This document shows, one piece after another, positions 25,831-39,289 of a stretch of DNA of 64,000 nucleotides. Made by a program: the position numbers and the translations under genes. This stretch comes from Apoderus coryli (Eukaryota > Arthropoda > Insecta > Coleoptera > Attelabidae). Below the pieces are notes generated by a model. That model saw nothing but the letters and a program-made list of their open reading frames with translations. It did not search any database and was not told the origin of the DNA. Position 1 is the stretch's first letter; the number at the start of each line of letters is the position of its first letter. Location of the stretch: the NCBI GenBank assembly GCA_911728435.2, contig OU452203.1, forward strand, positions 14,963,651 to 15,027,650, written 5' to 3'.

Positions 25831-26699
25831 AAAAGTCGTTTCTAAAATCAGTCTTTCATTAATTATGAGTTGCGTTGCTATATGCAATAAACCCTCAAGT
25901 TACGCCTATGCAATGTAATGATATAACATCATTAATAATCCACGGATACCTTCCGTAAGATACTGGTCAAAGATCTAATTAATGCCTCTATTGTTTTGAG
26001 ACATTCTTCTTTCTTGCGTATACTTTTTCCTGTGAGATATGGTCGATAGAGTCTAACGCTAGAGTTTCTTTAGAAAAAAAGCTTTACTTTAATAGCTGTG
26101 TATGAAAAAGTATAGATTTAGATACACATAGAGTTACTATATTAGCTTGGTATAACAAGGATTTAATATACAATAGGATCTTTCGGATTTATATCGGAGA
26201 TAAAGTATGAAAATATTGTTAGTGCAGAATGCTTCGCGTCTAGAACAAAAACTAAAGGCAATCAGAAATAGCTTATGTTATTCTGCGGTTGTAAAAGACA
26301 TCCCAGAAAATTGATACAATCTTTATAGAGTGTCTTTAAATCTTAAAACATATACAACGGGAAATTACCTAGCGAAGGAAACCACAAATAGAGCAGTGTG
26401 GGTGTCTACATGTGAATCTACAATCTATTAAACAAAAATACAAATTCTATAACATTAGAGACAAAATGAGTTATCGTTTTGAGGGTTCGTGAGAAAAAAG
26501 CGCTCCTCCTCGATAAAAACAGCTCAAGACACGGAAAATATCAGTGATTTGATTCGATCTAACGACCAAACATGCATAATACAATTTTAAAATGCCAACA
26601 TGGTGCGGTTGTGTTGACTCCTTGAATATCACCAGAACTAAATTACGCCTTGTTGTAATATTTCGAGCTTCGTCGCATGAACCGTTTTAGAGGCAACCC
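25831..26699. other. Intron 1 segment
   Basis: No gene recognised. Sequence near 26460-26700 may belong to the transposase relic that follows. Confidence 0.3.
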
Positions 26700-27520
26700 T
26701 CAGAAAGCAGACCAAAGAAAACATTCAGACTCCCATAAAGGCTTGAGGCAGGTATTAAAATATACGGGTGAGTTTGGACAAGGGTGATAAAAAAGCAGCT
26801 GCAAGTCCAATGAGTGATGATACCAAATTTGATATTATGATTGAGTTTGAGGAAATTCCACATTCTTCAAGTCAACAAGCCGCCCCAATTTTAGATGTTA
26901 GCCATTCACCGATGTTTCGAATACTAAAAAAACTAACTTAAGAGCTAATGGAAGGGGATTTTGATAGGAAAACTGTCGCTATTGGTTCACGAAAGATCCT
27001 CACTGGATGAGAGACGAACATACCGAATATCCTAAAAAGGGTAACGTTTGAGCAGGAATTTTTGAGATCATATTATAGGTCCCATTTTTATTGATGGCAA
27101 TTTGAACGGCAATGATTATTTAACACAGTTTTAAAATAATGACTTGCCAACTTTAGCAAGCAAACCCGCAAGTTCCAGCGAATACGATATCATATCAGCA
27201 AGATGGAGCACCGCCCCATTATCAAATCACTCAGTATCTTTAACCAAAATTTCCAAATTGGTCGATAGACAGGCGAGGATCGATGGAATGACCAGCCCGA
27301 TCTCCTGATCTGACGTCATTAGAGTTTTTCTTATGGGAATGTGTCAAAAGTATTGTATACAAAACTAAACCGCTAGACTTAGCTGACTTAAGACCACGAA
27401 TAAAGCTTGCAATTCGATCGGTGACGCCTGAGATGTTGTGTAACGCAAGAAAAAATTTCTATTTAAGAGTAGGATGATACCAAGACGTTCGCGGCGAACA
27501 TTTTGAACATCTCCTACACA
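26700..27520 (+). pseudogene. Tc1/mariner superfamily transposase relic
   Basis: Frames together spell WFTKDPHWMRDEHTEYPKKG, NVWAGIFG-like, IIGPIFIDGNLNGNDYL, QQDGAPPHYQI, EWPARSPDLTSLEFFLWECV, KSIVYKTKPLDLADLRPRIK and SVTPEMLCNARKNFYLRVG. These match the catalytic half of an insect Tc1/mariner-type transposase (second Asp in QDGAPPH; third acidic residue in SPDL...EFFLW). At least two frameshifts and an in-frame stop after the FID segment disable it. A long open frame is no longer present. Confidence 0.82.
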
Positions 27521-30500
27521 GATTTTTTTTTTTCCTTATCAATAAATAAGCATATTACTTATTAGTTTTCAAGTGGGATAAATCGTTTTTCTGTGATTTT
27601 TTTTATTGACAAGGCAATATTACTTTTCTGCAGAACGAATTTGAGTACCTACGTTTTTTCTATTTTAATATAAATTTTTTAATTAAAATTTATTTTTTAT
27701 TTTCAAAATGCCACTTGTAATATTTGTCAAGTGCAATATGTCAGGTCTATTGTTGCATTGTTGTCAAATTTAGTTTAAGGTAGTATATTAAATTTGAAAC
27801 ATATTTATCTACGAGAATATATTCTTAAAAGTATAAATGGAAAATAAAGTTTTCTTAATAGTAACTTCAAACTAAAGCTTGGATAATTTAAGTTTGTGGT
27901 TAAATACGTATTTGAACTTGTTTTGAGTGTTTAAATAGAATTCGGATTGATTGACTGATTTTGGTATTACACCAATAATGAGTAGATAACCAAATTATTT
28001 TAGCAAAAATAAAAAAATTTAACTTGGGAAAATAAAGTTTATGTTTAATGAAGCATCTGCGCGTGTGTCGGGTGTAAATATAGATTTCGGATTAATTACG
28101 GTATTGCGTCAATATTAAGTACGAGGTGTAGGATAGCGATAATTTGAAAGAAATTCTGGCAGCATAGCATTGTAAGTTTGTATGTTGTTTAAGCGAGTAG
28201 ATTCTATAAGAATAACACACAAATCAGAAATCCGTGCCGAAATTTACCCTGTTTTCATTGAAGATTAGAGTGAATAAGATAGCTAGCGTTTTATAGTAGT
28301 TAATGTTAACTTTTGCAATATCTAAAAACACTTAATATTTCCGAAACAGTTGAAAATATGTACCGAAATATGTACATGAAATAAATCTAGAACTTTCTAA
28401 AGAATCCAAAAGTTGAAATATACAGGGTATTGCATTTAAAATAAGAAAGTCAACATGTCCTAGCGTTTTTCAAACACGTCCCAATCGAATTATCATTGAA
28501 TTTGGTTGATAAACACTGTATATATCTGATACATCGCTTCCAACTTATTTGCACCCGATAATTGTTATTTTTTATACAACAAATATTAATAAATAAACTT
28601 GCAATTATTCAGAAAAATAATACCTAAGATATCGAGCAGAAACGTGCTAATGCATTTTCTAGAAATTAGTATATTTAGCATTTATGTCAAGATGGTTAAA
28701 CATGATTATTACCATAAGGATCCTAATTTAAATATACAATATACTGATTTAAACATAAAAGTAGCTAAACGTGCGAATCAATTTGTATTGTTAATGAATC
28801 CGCCTATACTAAACACTGGTTTTATCAGCTAAAACGTGATATTTGCTCCAGGTCAGTATTAAGGCGTATGATATACAAGTACTAGTTTAAAAAACTAAAT
28901 AAACACAACAAACAATATTGCAATAAGTGTATTTATGCTGTTACTTACGAGGGTTAGTATTAAAATAATGAAAGCACAAAAGCTGTGATCAAAAATAATA
29001 AAGGTAAATTTAACATATTAAAAGTACGAAATTTCACAAAGTTTTTACAAAAAAACGCATTTTCAAGCTGGCTAAGAAGACATTCCACATGATTATTCAC
29101 GCAGGTAATCTGATTCTACCTGGCCTTCGGTTAACTATTCGCGTTATTATTCAACTGTTGATTTTGACACAAATGCGCAATGAAAATGTTATAAAAAAGT
29201 GTCAAAATGATGGCAGAAATTGTCCTTAAGTGAACAAAATGAAAGACAATAAAAAGTTTTGTACTAACCTTTCGATTGAAAAAAACCAACACATCTTGCA
29301 AATAGTGATAAAATCGGACAAATCGTATTAGCTAATCCAAGCTTTGAATTGGCGGTGAAGTTTCACCGCAGATAACAAGCTCGAATGAGTAAATATAGGG
29401 TGCATATACTTACTATTTGGGACAACATTAAATATTTACAGTAAAATGTTAGAAGACAAATAAATTTACTTTTCTTGATTACAAACAAATACAAAAATAC
29501 AAATTAGTGATGTTTTCAATAAAATTAAAAAATTTCTTTTTTCCAATAACCTTCGACATTGTTATTCTAATGTTACACTGATGATGACCATATATATTGT
29601 CGAAAGATGTCTGTTTAAAGTAATGATTAAAAATAAGACAATAGAAAACTACGATCAATTTGGGAAGCAATTCTGATGTGTGAAGGTAAGGCTCTTTTAA
29701 CTTTTGATAATAATCATAGCTGTTTTAATATCCTGTTCCTATTCAACGAAAATCTTTTAAAATCGATTGAATAGAGAAGTTATCAAGAGTTAAGAGCGAT
29801 CTTATAATAGTGAATTTTGAAAAGGGAAAAATTTAGCAAATTCGCAAATGCCACAATTCGAATCCTTTTTAAAGTTTTGATATTAATCCTGTTATATCAC
29901 AGGTAATTAATTAATTGTGGTGTTTCCTTTTCCAATGATTTGTGAAGGTTTTCAGAGCGGTAACAGATCTATCTGTAAAATCACAGAATGAGAAGTGTCA
30001 TACGGACCTATTTAAGAAATAATCGCAAATTTAACTTAATATATGCACTAATTTTAGTGCCTGATCCATAGTAATTCATTTCACAACTAATTACGAGGGC
30101 AATTATTTATATGTTGGGCGTTGGCCACACCTATTGTTGTTAGGTGTCAGCTGAAAAGTTTACATTGTTGAAATTATTTGAAAATTGTGCCAGCGAGAAA
30201 ATTGCATTAACGGCTGAACAGTGTATCGATCAACTAACTAATATCCACTGTGAAACGCTGCTATGACGAGTTCACTCATGGCGTCCTTGTGTCACTGAGG
30301 AAGTTCGTAAAGATCGTTCAAAATCAGTTGTGTTTTTTTTTTAATTTCGGTGTGTATTTGGCTTACATTCTCCTCAGTGTAAGCGAAATGAAGACCGAGA
30401 TTTAAAAAAGCGTTTGTCTTCTAATATTTTAGATATGAATATACTAATAATTATTATAAATTTCTTAAGAATCCTGTCCTGATCCTTAACTGAATGTCAT

Positions 30501-31456
30501 GAATATTCGCTTATATGTATATATCCATTTTACTACATATAATAACATCAGTGGCACGAGGCATTACCTGTCGTCGTTTTATACTCAATCTACGCCCACT
30601 GATCAAGGTACCTTTATTTCCACCTGGCATGTCAATTATTATACAATTTAAATAAGGAATAAAAAGAACTTTTAAAGGTATTTATTTACCTTTAGTTAAA
30701 CACACAAAATGCAATTAGAATAAAACGAAATGGTTAAAGTCATGTTTGGCTGGAAGTTGTAGGCCAGATTTAAACAGATGATAGTATTTGAACATAATGT
30801 TGAAACTGTATAAATCGGTTTTTTTTTTGCGGAAATGTCGATTCGGAATTTTGTTGAAGCAGTTGCTTGTTTGTTGTGGAATTGAAACACTTGCTGTTTA
30901 AAATAAGTGAAAGATTAGCGGACGTAATAATGTTTGTCTTATTGAAAACAGATTTTTAAACCAAAGTTGCGGAGTCTACTTGCGTGATGAAAAATACGTA
31001 AAACTATATAATTGTGCTTTGGAAATGATGAAAATTGGTCAGCTGGCGTAGGCGATTGATCATGATCACATTTTAGATCCATACATATTTAGTCGAAAGA
31101 CAACAAGATGTTTTTGGCGACATTTAGTGTGAGCAGGCAATATGCTCGGTGAAACACAGTTCACAAACGATGGCCGGACGAGAAGCTTGTATAAGCTCTT
31201 CGTAAATGTTGGAAATTTGGGTCACACTGCCTGCCGATCACCATTGAGGAGTTGTGTATCAACGACCTGTCTGGTGAAAACATGGTAGTGTGAAACAAAT
31301 ATCCAACAAAACTTAAAGTCTTGTTACATGATCAATTCATTACATGTTTAGTTATTATAACTCTCAATATACATCCCTTCTATATTCCACATTTGTCACG
31401 AAGCGAAAAATGGCGGCTTAACGGAATTCTTTCTAAAATATTAATTTTTGTTGCAG
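27521..31456. other. Intron 1, last part
   Basis: AT-rich. An ATACAGGGTATTGCATTTAA motif at 28421 fits the 'ACAGGGTG' repeat starts common in insects. Stretches near 30120-30320 and 31080-31300 are less AT-rich and may be worn transposase pieces, but I cannot assign them. Confidence 0.35.
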
Positions 31457-31574
31457 GAACATGTGATATTGATGGACGGCCCATAATTCTCTGCTACGCA
31501 GAATGTATATCGAGAGCAGCTCTAAACAAATATGAGATTGCAAAGTTGCTATTATACTATTCAACGATTCAAGG
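31457..31574 (+). CDS. Puratrophin-1-like exon 2, start of CRAL-TRIO-like domain
   Basis: The acceptor is ttttgttgcag and the donor is gtaagg. It enters in phase 1 and leaves in phase 2. The peptide reads ..TCDIDGRPIILCYAE.. and ..EIAKLLLYYSTIQ... The DGRP(I/L) strand followed by a helix ending in LLLYYSTI is the opening of the CRAL-TRIO/Sec14-like fold in puratrophin-1 and Dbs-type exchange factors, where the domain is thought to bind phosphoinositides or mediate autoinhibition. It joins directly in frame to the exon at 35807. An ATG lies further upstream in the same frame inside the intron, but the AG acceptor and phase agreement show that the coding part starts at 31457. Confidence 0.85.
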
Positions 31575-33960
31575 GTAAGGTATTCTATAAAAAGTTTTTG
31601 TGTTAGAATTTCTCACAACCTAAAATCGATCCTAGATCCTTCAAGAAATCTTTTATAATGTGTTTAAAGATATGATAGCTTTCTATAGGTACCACTATAT
31701 GTAGTGTTATAATGTAATAAGCAATGTATTAAGCAATCAGTTGGCATTCCGCTTTAACTCTTAAAGATATTTACCAAAGTTTTTAGCAGGCTATTAGCTA
31801 CTATATTTAGAAATGTCTGTAGCATTTGAAGCCTGCCATATCTTGCGACTTCGGTACTTAATAAAGGTGACAGATTTGTAGCAAGATATTTCATTTCACC
31901 ATCACATATCCCCTACAAAATTAAGGTTAAATTCAAGGTCTCTGGTGTAGTAATATACTCCACTAACTTGGTTTGATTTCAGAGTACCTCCCCAGCTTCT
32001 ATCAATTCATGCCCTGGCCGCCAATGGCGACGCATTATATTATCAGGTGTCGGCATTCCCGATGTTTATCAAGGATATAAGATCCATGTTGTTAGAATGA
32101 TCGGTCAAGTGTGGTCTCAGGCGCATATTACTCTAGTGGACAAAATAACTTTTCTGACAAACAGCAAATGTCAGTTGAGGGTGAATGGATCTGTGTCTTT
32201 GAGCTCTAATTATATTCCTCTGAGTTTTGTTCACACTTTACTTTTTCTGGCACAGTATAGAACCGAACCAAATGTTTGGAATTTAAAAATCCTGAAGGAA
32301 AGGACTTGCTTCTGCTTCACGGGACTCAACGAACTGTCCTTCAGTTATTATTAACAGACTTAACGTCAGTGCATCTTAGCTCCATTGGTCCCCTTGTGGC
32401 TACGTCTAAGGGTTATTCATTAACCCTAGAGTGTTCCCAGATTAAGTTATTTCTGGTCATTGCCAGTTATTCTTTTGTCGTATATTCTGGGAATATGCTA
32501 GGGGCTTTCCAGGAGACTCGTCTCACATTGACTCAATATAACTGGTGATGTCTTTGATCATGTCATAAGAGCAGAGCCGAGAGACTTGTTGTTTTCATTA
32601 CTGTCTACATTCGCTTTCCCTCATCAATACGTGTCGAATGTGATCGTTTTATGCCTAATTATATCCTTGATTAATAATTGTTTATCGGTACATGTAGGAT
32701 TTTGAGAAGCATAATTCAATTAACATCGTAATTATCTAATAAAGACAAGACGTTAACTACCAAAAAAAAGAAACTTCTGATTGCAAAACTATATAAAAAA
32801 CTAGAACCGTAGATAATTACTGTAAATATTTGAATGACTTTTATAGCAATCTAAATTTCACAGCTACCATGCTACTATAAATTACCTTTCAACAATAAAA
32901 TGCAGTTTTAACGTGTCTAGTAAATGCAATAAAATTTAGATATAAAGTGCAAAAAGCAATATAAAATTATCACTTTTCTCCTACTTGATAACCTATAAAT
33001 AACAATGCAGAAAACGCAAAATATATCGGAAATTTACAGCTTTCATTACACAAAACACGTATGTAATGTGCTTCTATCAACATTTGAAATTCTCCATGTT
33101 AAGATAACAGGCAATAAAATGTGCCGAACGCAAAAGCAAAACACAAAATTGTCACATCCATTGTTGGATGTCTAAAATCTTCATCAATGCATTCCAGGAA
33201 TTTTTATGCAATTCACTGGAATATTTATGCGATTACCACATAGTTACATAATTACAACACAGCATTTGCGAACAAGCAAACACTCCGCACCTGCCGTGAT
33301 TCTTTTTTTTTCTCCATGCTTCTTTCAATAAATTGGTTTTGCAAACAAAACACCTGCTTTAACTTTAACCAGTTTACACTTACATGTTTTAATTAATTGA
33401 TTTTATAATTACAAAACACAAATTTATTAGCGTGCGGAGGACTTAATTATAATAATCTACACGTTTTTGGCTTTAACTAAATAATTTACTGAAAGCCATA
33501 TTTAATATCATATTAGTGTACGAGTATTTACGAAAACTCTGAACGGAAAATCTCATATTTTTTCATCAGATGTTACGCCTGAAATTGGTACTTGTTACGG
33601 CTTGGTTTTTGTTGTTTAGAAGCGTTAAATGATTCGACCCTTTGCATTGTTAATTTTACCAAAACCCTTAATACTTACCCTTTGATTCTAGTTAATATTC
33701 AGTATTAGTTGCTCCTCATGTTCCAATTATTGGGACTGTTGGAATTGTTTGCAGCAATCTGCATAATAACAACATAGTTTGTACTGCGTTTTATGCATTT
33801 ATATTTATGAACTTCACTATTCTTTTATTAGTGCGCTTTTAATGAATTTTCTATTGCTGCCCTTATTACAACTAACTCTAAAGCTTTGATCTAATTTAAT
33901 ACAATATTTTCAATGTTTATTTTCATCTAATTTAATCACTGATGTTATGTGTCAAGTTAG
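31575..33960. other. Intron 2, first part
   Basis: No supported gene. A less AT-rich stretch (31983-32600) contains several short open frames and starts TGTTAGAATG near 32090, which hints at a solo LTR but has no second copy here. Confidence 0.35.
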
Positions 33961-34002
33961 CACTTCCTTAATTTCATATAGCAATATGAAATTAAGGAAG
34001 TG
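33961..34002. repeat. Perfect 19-bp hairpin, 4-base loop
   Basis: CACTTCCTTAATTTCATAT at 33961-33979 is followed by the loop AGCA and the exact reverse complement at 33984-34002. Nothing suggests a terminator role in a eukaryotic intron. Confidence 0.9.
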
Positions 34003-35806
34003 TCTTGCTACAAACGTAACGCCACATAGGGTGTCAGAGGAGACACTCGCACTCAATTTTTCATTGGTCGACTACTCCACCAGAGTTGAGCACAGCAGTT
34101 ATTTCGGTATACCTACTTTGTTTGTGGTCTTTGTTTATTCATTATTACCTTATTCTTATTAAGTTCATTTGTATAGTAGAAGTTTTTCTAAGTTTTCGAT
34201 TGGCAACAATGCATGCCAATTGAGTTTTGACGGTTATGGAGGAGGTCGTGACATTATTGAGGTAACGTCATTCTGTTGTTGAGGTGTTGAGAGAAAAGCA
34301 GCATTTTTACTTTTTCGAATATATCACGGACATTTGTTCCGGCTTTTGGTAAAAATTAATTAATAGTTTATGCTTCTGGTTGTTATTTTGTTTACGTGAT
34401 AATTTTGGAGTTGTTGGAACAAACGGATTTAATTTTTCCTAGCCTCACTTAACGGCATAAGCAGGTGTAATTGATTTTTGCTATTTCACTTGTGTCTTAA
34501 ATTGGGTTTTCTTTTCATGAAGATAGAATCTATATGATGTAGCTAACGAATGGTTACATTATTAGCTCCCATAAAGCGTTTATTTGATTATATTTGACAG
34601 GTAGGCATGAAGGTTGCCGAATAGCATTTTATCCTGTTATCTTCAAAGTGGTTTGGGCCGGTTCATAATTATACGAACCATCATAAGTTTCTGTCTTTAG
34701 TCGCTAAGACAGTGGCTCGAAACACTTTCGACAAAAAGTCAAATTTTCAGAGTTTCCTCCACCCTCCGCAATAGATACTCTAGTCATAGGAGGGTATATG
34801 TTTATAGTGCCTAAGACAATAGAACGATGTTGTTTATTGCAAAAAGATCATAAATGAGCATTGACGTTATAGTTGTTTTTCATAACTTTTAAAAGTTGAT
34901 GGAAAGTTCTACCTCACTTTTCTAAGAATGTGCCAAAATTCAAACGATCTGATTTTCTCGTAATTGTTTAATTTAATTTTTCCTGTAATAATAAGCATCA
35001 TGAGTTATGAACTAAACTTCTTGGCCGTTATATTCAAATATGTAGTGACTGTTATTACCTTACCTGCTTTAAATGCAAATGCTCGGACCGTCCTTTTGAA
35101 GCCACTTCGAGAATGTATGGTTTGTCAACTGATACTTAATAGCCAAAAAGTGAAACCAACTCCGTGAAGCATTCCTCTTGACATAATTGTTTGTTGTTTT
35201 GTTAGCTTTGATATTTCGTTGTATCTACAAAACCATATGTATCGTACAGAAATTTCGAAGTTTAGAAGTTTCAAAACAAACATTACTGCCCCAATTTCAT
35301 TCCCATAACGTCATAGAAAATGGTTTGTCATGATGATAATGATTCGGCGATCTTTTAAACCTATTTCTTCACTTTTTCGACTATTTGATCGGTTATTGCT
35401 GTGCTAGGGTGTTCCAAATGGTCATCTTTGACCAGTTTTCATGGCTTTCTTTGAAACGTCTGAACTATCTTTTGCCTTATTTATAGTCATTAATTTTGAT
35501 CTATCTTTTTTTGTAATAGTAAGTAAAAAAATACTTTAGGATTTCAAAATACACGTATCTTCAAAATTAGAGGAATCAAAATATTTAAGGCTATTTTTAT
35601 ACATTTCTATTGTATTTTTTAACGATTCTCGTACATGGTAAGACTACCATCCAGATAAGTTTTTCTTGTGAAAATTTAAGTAGAAGCAACATTTGATATG
35701 TTGTAGTGGTAATACTCATGAACTTTTGTGGTAATATTCTGTTCAAGTCAAAGTACAATAAAATGGATTGTAACCGCATTCGTAATGACCATTTTTTTTG
35801 TTTCAG
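34003..35806. other. Intron 2, second part
   Basis: AT-rich. Open frames at 34964-35167 and on the minus strand over exon 3 are not supported. Confidence 0.35.
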
Positions 35807-35990
35807 ATCGAATAGTGGAGATCCATTCACCATATTACTTTTAGCTGAAACCGATGCCGATAAGAAGATTCTAGAACTTCTGGATAAAGCTGTCTACCTC
35901 ATTAACATCAACTTCAATGTATCGAAATATTTGGTCTGGACGCCCGGTATAAAGAATAAGATTGTACCAGTTCTAACTACCAAAATTCCA
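35807..35990 (+). CDS. Puratrophin-1-like exon 3, CRAL-TRIO-like core
   Basis: The acceptor is ttttttgtttcag and the donor is gtaaga. It enters in phase 2 and leaves in phase 0, with 61 complete codons. The peptide has PFTILLLAETDADKK, then a helix (LELLDKAVYLIN) and VSKYLVWTP. This corresponds to the central strand-helix-strand of the CRAL-TRIO-like fold, where relatives often read like 'FTVLVDxR'. Here the acidic/basic end of that strand is replaced by LAETDAD, so the pocket may differ. The junction with exon 2 rebuilds a GGA codon and gives a continuous YYSTIQGSNSGDPFTIL. A 64-base open segment at 31983-32046 lies between the two exons but would break the frame if included. Confidence 0.85.
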
Positions 35991-38900
35991 GTAAGATTTC
36001 TTGATTTATAAATAAATTTCAGTAAATTTTTAAGACATTCGATAATAGCCTCTAAATCACGTATTTGCTAAGTAAAAATATTTTTGAATTGCTTCTTCAA
36101 CATGAACAGGCTCTGTTTTTCTCTGCAATCCTGCTTCTTTTATTTATCCACCACCAAACTATGAATGGTAGCTGCTAGAAGTTTCAGTGCCCCTGATTTG
36201 CATTTTAGACAACTTTTTTGAAATTGCTGACCTCTATGTTGTAAGTAATGCGGAACGGTAGCCTTTCTTTCACAATATTCTACAAAACTGACTTATAAAC
36301 ACGTGTACTGTGCCCAAACAGTGGTTTTTCAAAATCTCGTGATACTCCCTCGGCCCTAAAACTTCTTCTCGTTTTCGCTATGCCTTCTTCACACTTCCAA
36401 AAAAAAAAACTTATCAGGGGAATGAAAATCACCTCTTTTTTTTGCAAAATGTTTTTCTTTAAAAACTGCAGACGTTTCCAAAAAGTAGATAAGAATTGTT
36501 ATCATGGTACGATTCTTGTTTCGGGGGAACACAAGTCTGAAAACAACTCCAAGCTCAACTTATTTTAGCTGTCATCAGAAAATGTGTTGTTTCGGACGTC
36601 TCCAATCGTTCTCGTTCACAACTCCCTCGTATATAATTAGCACAAACCAACTATTTTGTAGGATACGTAATGTACCTATATAAAACGCATTAAATAAAAA
36701 TACCTATCACATACCTATATATTTATAAATATCAATTATGACCGGAACAAAAACAATCAAGATATCGGGTGTAGAAAGCCTGCCTGATCGCATCGATTTA
36801 AAATCTAATCAATCTATCAAATAATTGTAGTAGAGGCAAATAACACCAGTATGAGCTAAGAAGAAGAAATAAATGAAATAAAATTAAATAAAACAATACA
36901 AAAAACTAAACCTAACAAAACACTGTCTGCCTTAGCGTACATTATATGATTTACAAGCTCATAACAATAATTATGTTTAAATGGCGTATCAAGTGAGCAT
37001 AGCGAAATCTGTTTTGCTTCTTTGATTGAGCAACTAACAGAGTGGTAAATGTGTTTAATTTATTACTAAAGCAAACATTATTATAAAAGATAAATCAGGA
37101 AAGTTTGTTTCAATAACGTTTTACTTATTTATTTTTTTTTACAGAAGTAATGCATTATTTTATCATATTAAGTAGATAGCAAGCTGAGGGCTTTTGCCTG
37201 TATTACTTTGATAAAATGGTTTCACCAGATAAGTAAATTATATACGTTTCCTTTGTCAATTTTAATGCGTTACTATATCTTGGAACTGATAAAGATCCTA
37301 GAATTAATATGATATTCAATAGGAACTACCTTAGGTAGCATCCTGATTTATGAAAAAACATCCAAAACATGACCGCGCACGTCGCGAACATGTCCTTGAC
37401 ACAGTAAAATCCGATAAATCATTGCTTTGAGCCTTAATGTGTCGAGCATTGTTAGCTATTGGTAAGATTCCTCTTTCCAGATTTATAACTGTAAGTACCA
37501 GCTCAGTTAAATGTTATCAATGCTTCAAAAATTTCGTCCATTTTGAGTGACAGTACACTAGTTCAGTCACTTGGTATTTCAGCTGGGAGAAAATACAGAG
37601 GTTGGTTTTGGGGTGCTATATCCATAAAAAAGTGATGCGTTGCTAGAAAACTAGGAAAAACTGCGCATAAAATGCATTTTTTTCAATTTTGACTAATAAC
37701 TTGAAATATATACCGTTTTGAAAGAAAGTGTTAGAATATGAAAATGAAGTACGATAAATTCTACAAATTAGGTATCTAACAATTTTTTATTTAGATAAAC
37801 GATTTCGCCGCTAGAGAGCCTTGAAATTGGACCAAATTTTCATAGTTGATTTAAAAACAGCACAGAACATGTTCGCTAATAAATTTTGTTTGTTTAAAAT
37901 TGTACTATTAAAAAAGGACTTTGTGATCCTATACGTGAACTAATTTGTGTTTATTCTTATTTTGGTTTTTTATCAAGATTTGGGACTATTACAAGGTATT
38001 TTATGTTTTTAGAGACCAATGACTTAATAAAAGAGCGTGCTTATAATTTGTACCGGTTTACAAATATTTTATTGTTATTTCAGAGAGTCATTTAATATAA
38101 ATAATATGTATTGTCCAAGTACAAGTCATCTGCTGTCATAGTTTTTGGTGGATAAGTGCGACAGATGCATCAAAAACATAGAGCGTTTGAAAAGGACAAA
38201 CAAAAATCATTCCGTCGAAATGAACTTCAGTGACACGATAGTTACCACTATATTTTGGGATACCGCAGGAAAATTTCCTTGCGAATTTAAAAAAACAAGA
38301 GCAGCTTTATTTCCATGCTGATGATGAGCAGCCTGGACCATCTTCTGCTGGTAGAACACCATCTGAAGCTAAGACTATTAAACCATAATGTAATCAAAAA
38401 TTAAAATATCCTCGTGCAAGTATCATTTTCCGCTTCTTTTTTGTTTTAGAGAAAATCATCCAGTCTCCAAACTGTCGGTCGTAAACGACAGTGAACCAAA
38501 TTTAATTAATTAATATACTTAAAATATTCTGAATTAAAGTTTTTGAGTAGTTCTTTATCGGTGGAATCGTTTAGCTGACAAAAAAACTTACAGTCTTATT
38601 TTGTTAAGTAATTTGGTTTAGTTCATTTTTCTATATTGAAACTTTTTTTCAAAATAGTATATTTTTCAAGCTATAAGCAAAACATACAAAACATGGGTTT
38701 TTTTCGAGATTTTTTGCAGATTTTTTCAACAGAGCATGAGTAACAAAATTTGTTTGGTATCTACAGATACCTACAAACGTACCCAAGTACAACAACAAAT
38801 TTTGTTTCTCATGTTGTGACCTTCTACTATCTTCATTTTTTAATATTTAGTATTTATTTACATCAAACCTAAATAAAAATATCTCTGTATGACTGGTTCT

Positions 38901-39248
38901 GACAGAAAAACCAATAAAAGAAAAAGCCCTAAAGATGCCTCAATGTTGAGGCAAATCGTTTGCAATTTCTAAAATTGGTTTTTGATTGATCGTCCTAAAA
39001 TCCACATAAACATACGTATCGACTTAATACAGGAGGTCGTTAATACTAAATTAATCCTAGTATAGTATTAAGCAAAGACTACGATAGAAGTTAGTGGTGC
39101 GGGGATATTTTTAGTCGTGGCATGTTCTACGAGTCATCATTAGTATAAACACCAAGTTTTCTCTTATTCGGATCATAAATTCTTGAACTATCGTCGATCA
39201 AGCAACTCAATCGGGAAGATAAGTAAACCCATGGAAAAAATCGAAGCG

Positions 39249-39252
<4 letters not shown>
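35991..39252. other. Intron 3, first part
   Basis: AT-rich with short open frames only. A patch at 38220-38400 (peptide ..EQLYFHADDEQPGPSSAG..) could come from a transposon but is not assignable. Confidence 0.35.

Positions 39253-39287
<35 letters not shown>
39253..39287. repeat. (TA)n microsatellite
   Basis: About 17 uninterrupted TA units, directly before the mariner relic. Confidence 0.97.

Positions 39288-39289
<2 letters not shown>

Noticed and set aside
31983..32046. Open 64-base segment between AG and GT that could be an extra exon (VPPQLLSIHALAA...) between exons 2 and 3
   Set aside because: It accepts phase 2 but leaves phase 0, while exon 3 needs phase 2, so inclusion breaks the frame. 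Joining exons 2 and 3 directly restores a continuous CRAL-TRIO-like sequence.
32090..32700. Possible solo LTR starting TGTTAGAATG
   Set aside because: No second copy, primer site or convincing TSD seen; the ATGT near both edges may be chance.
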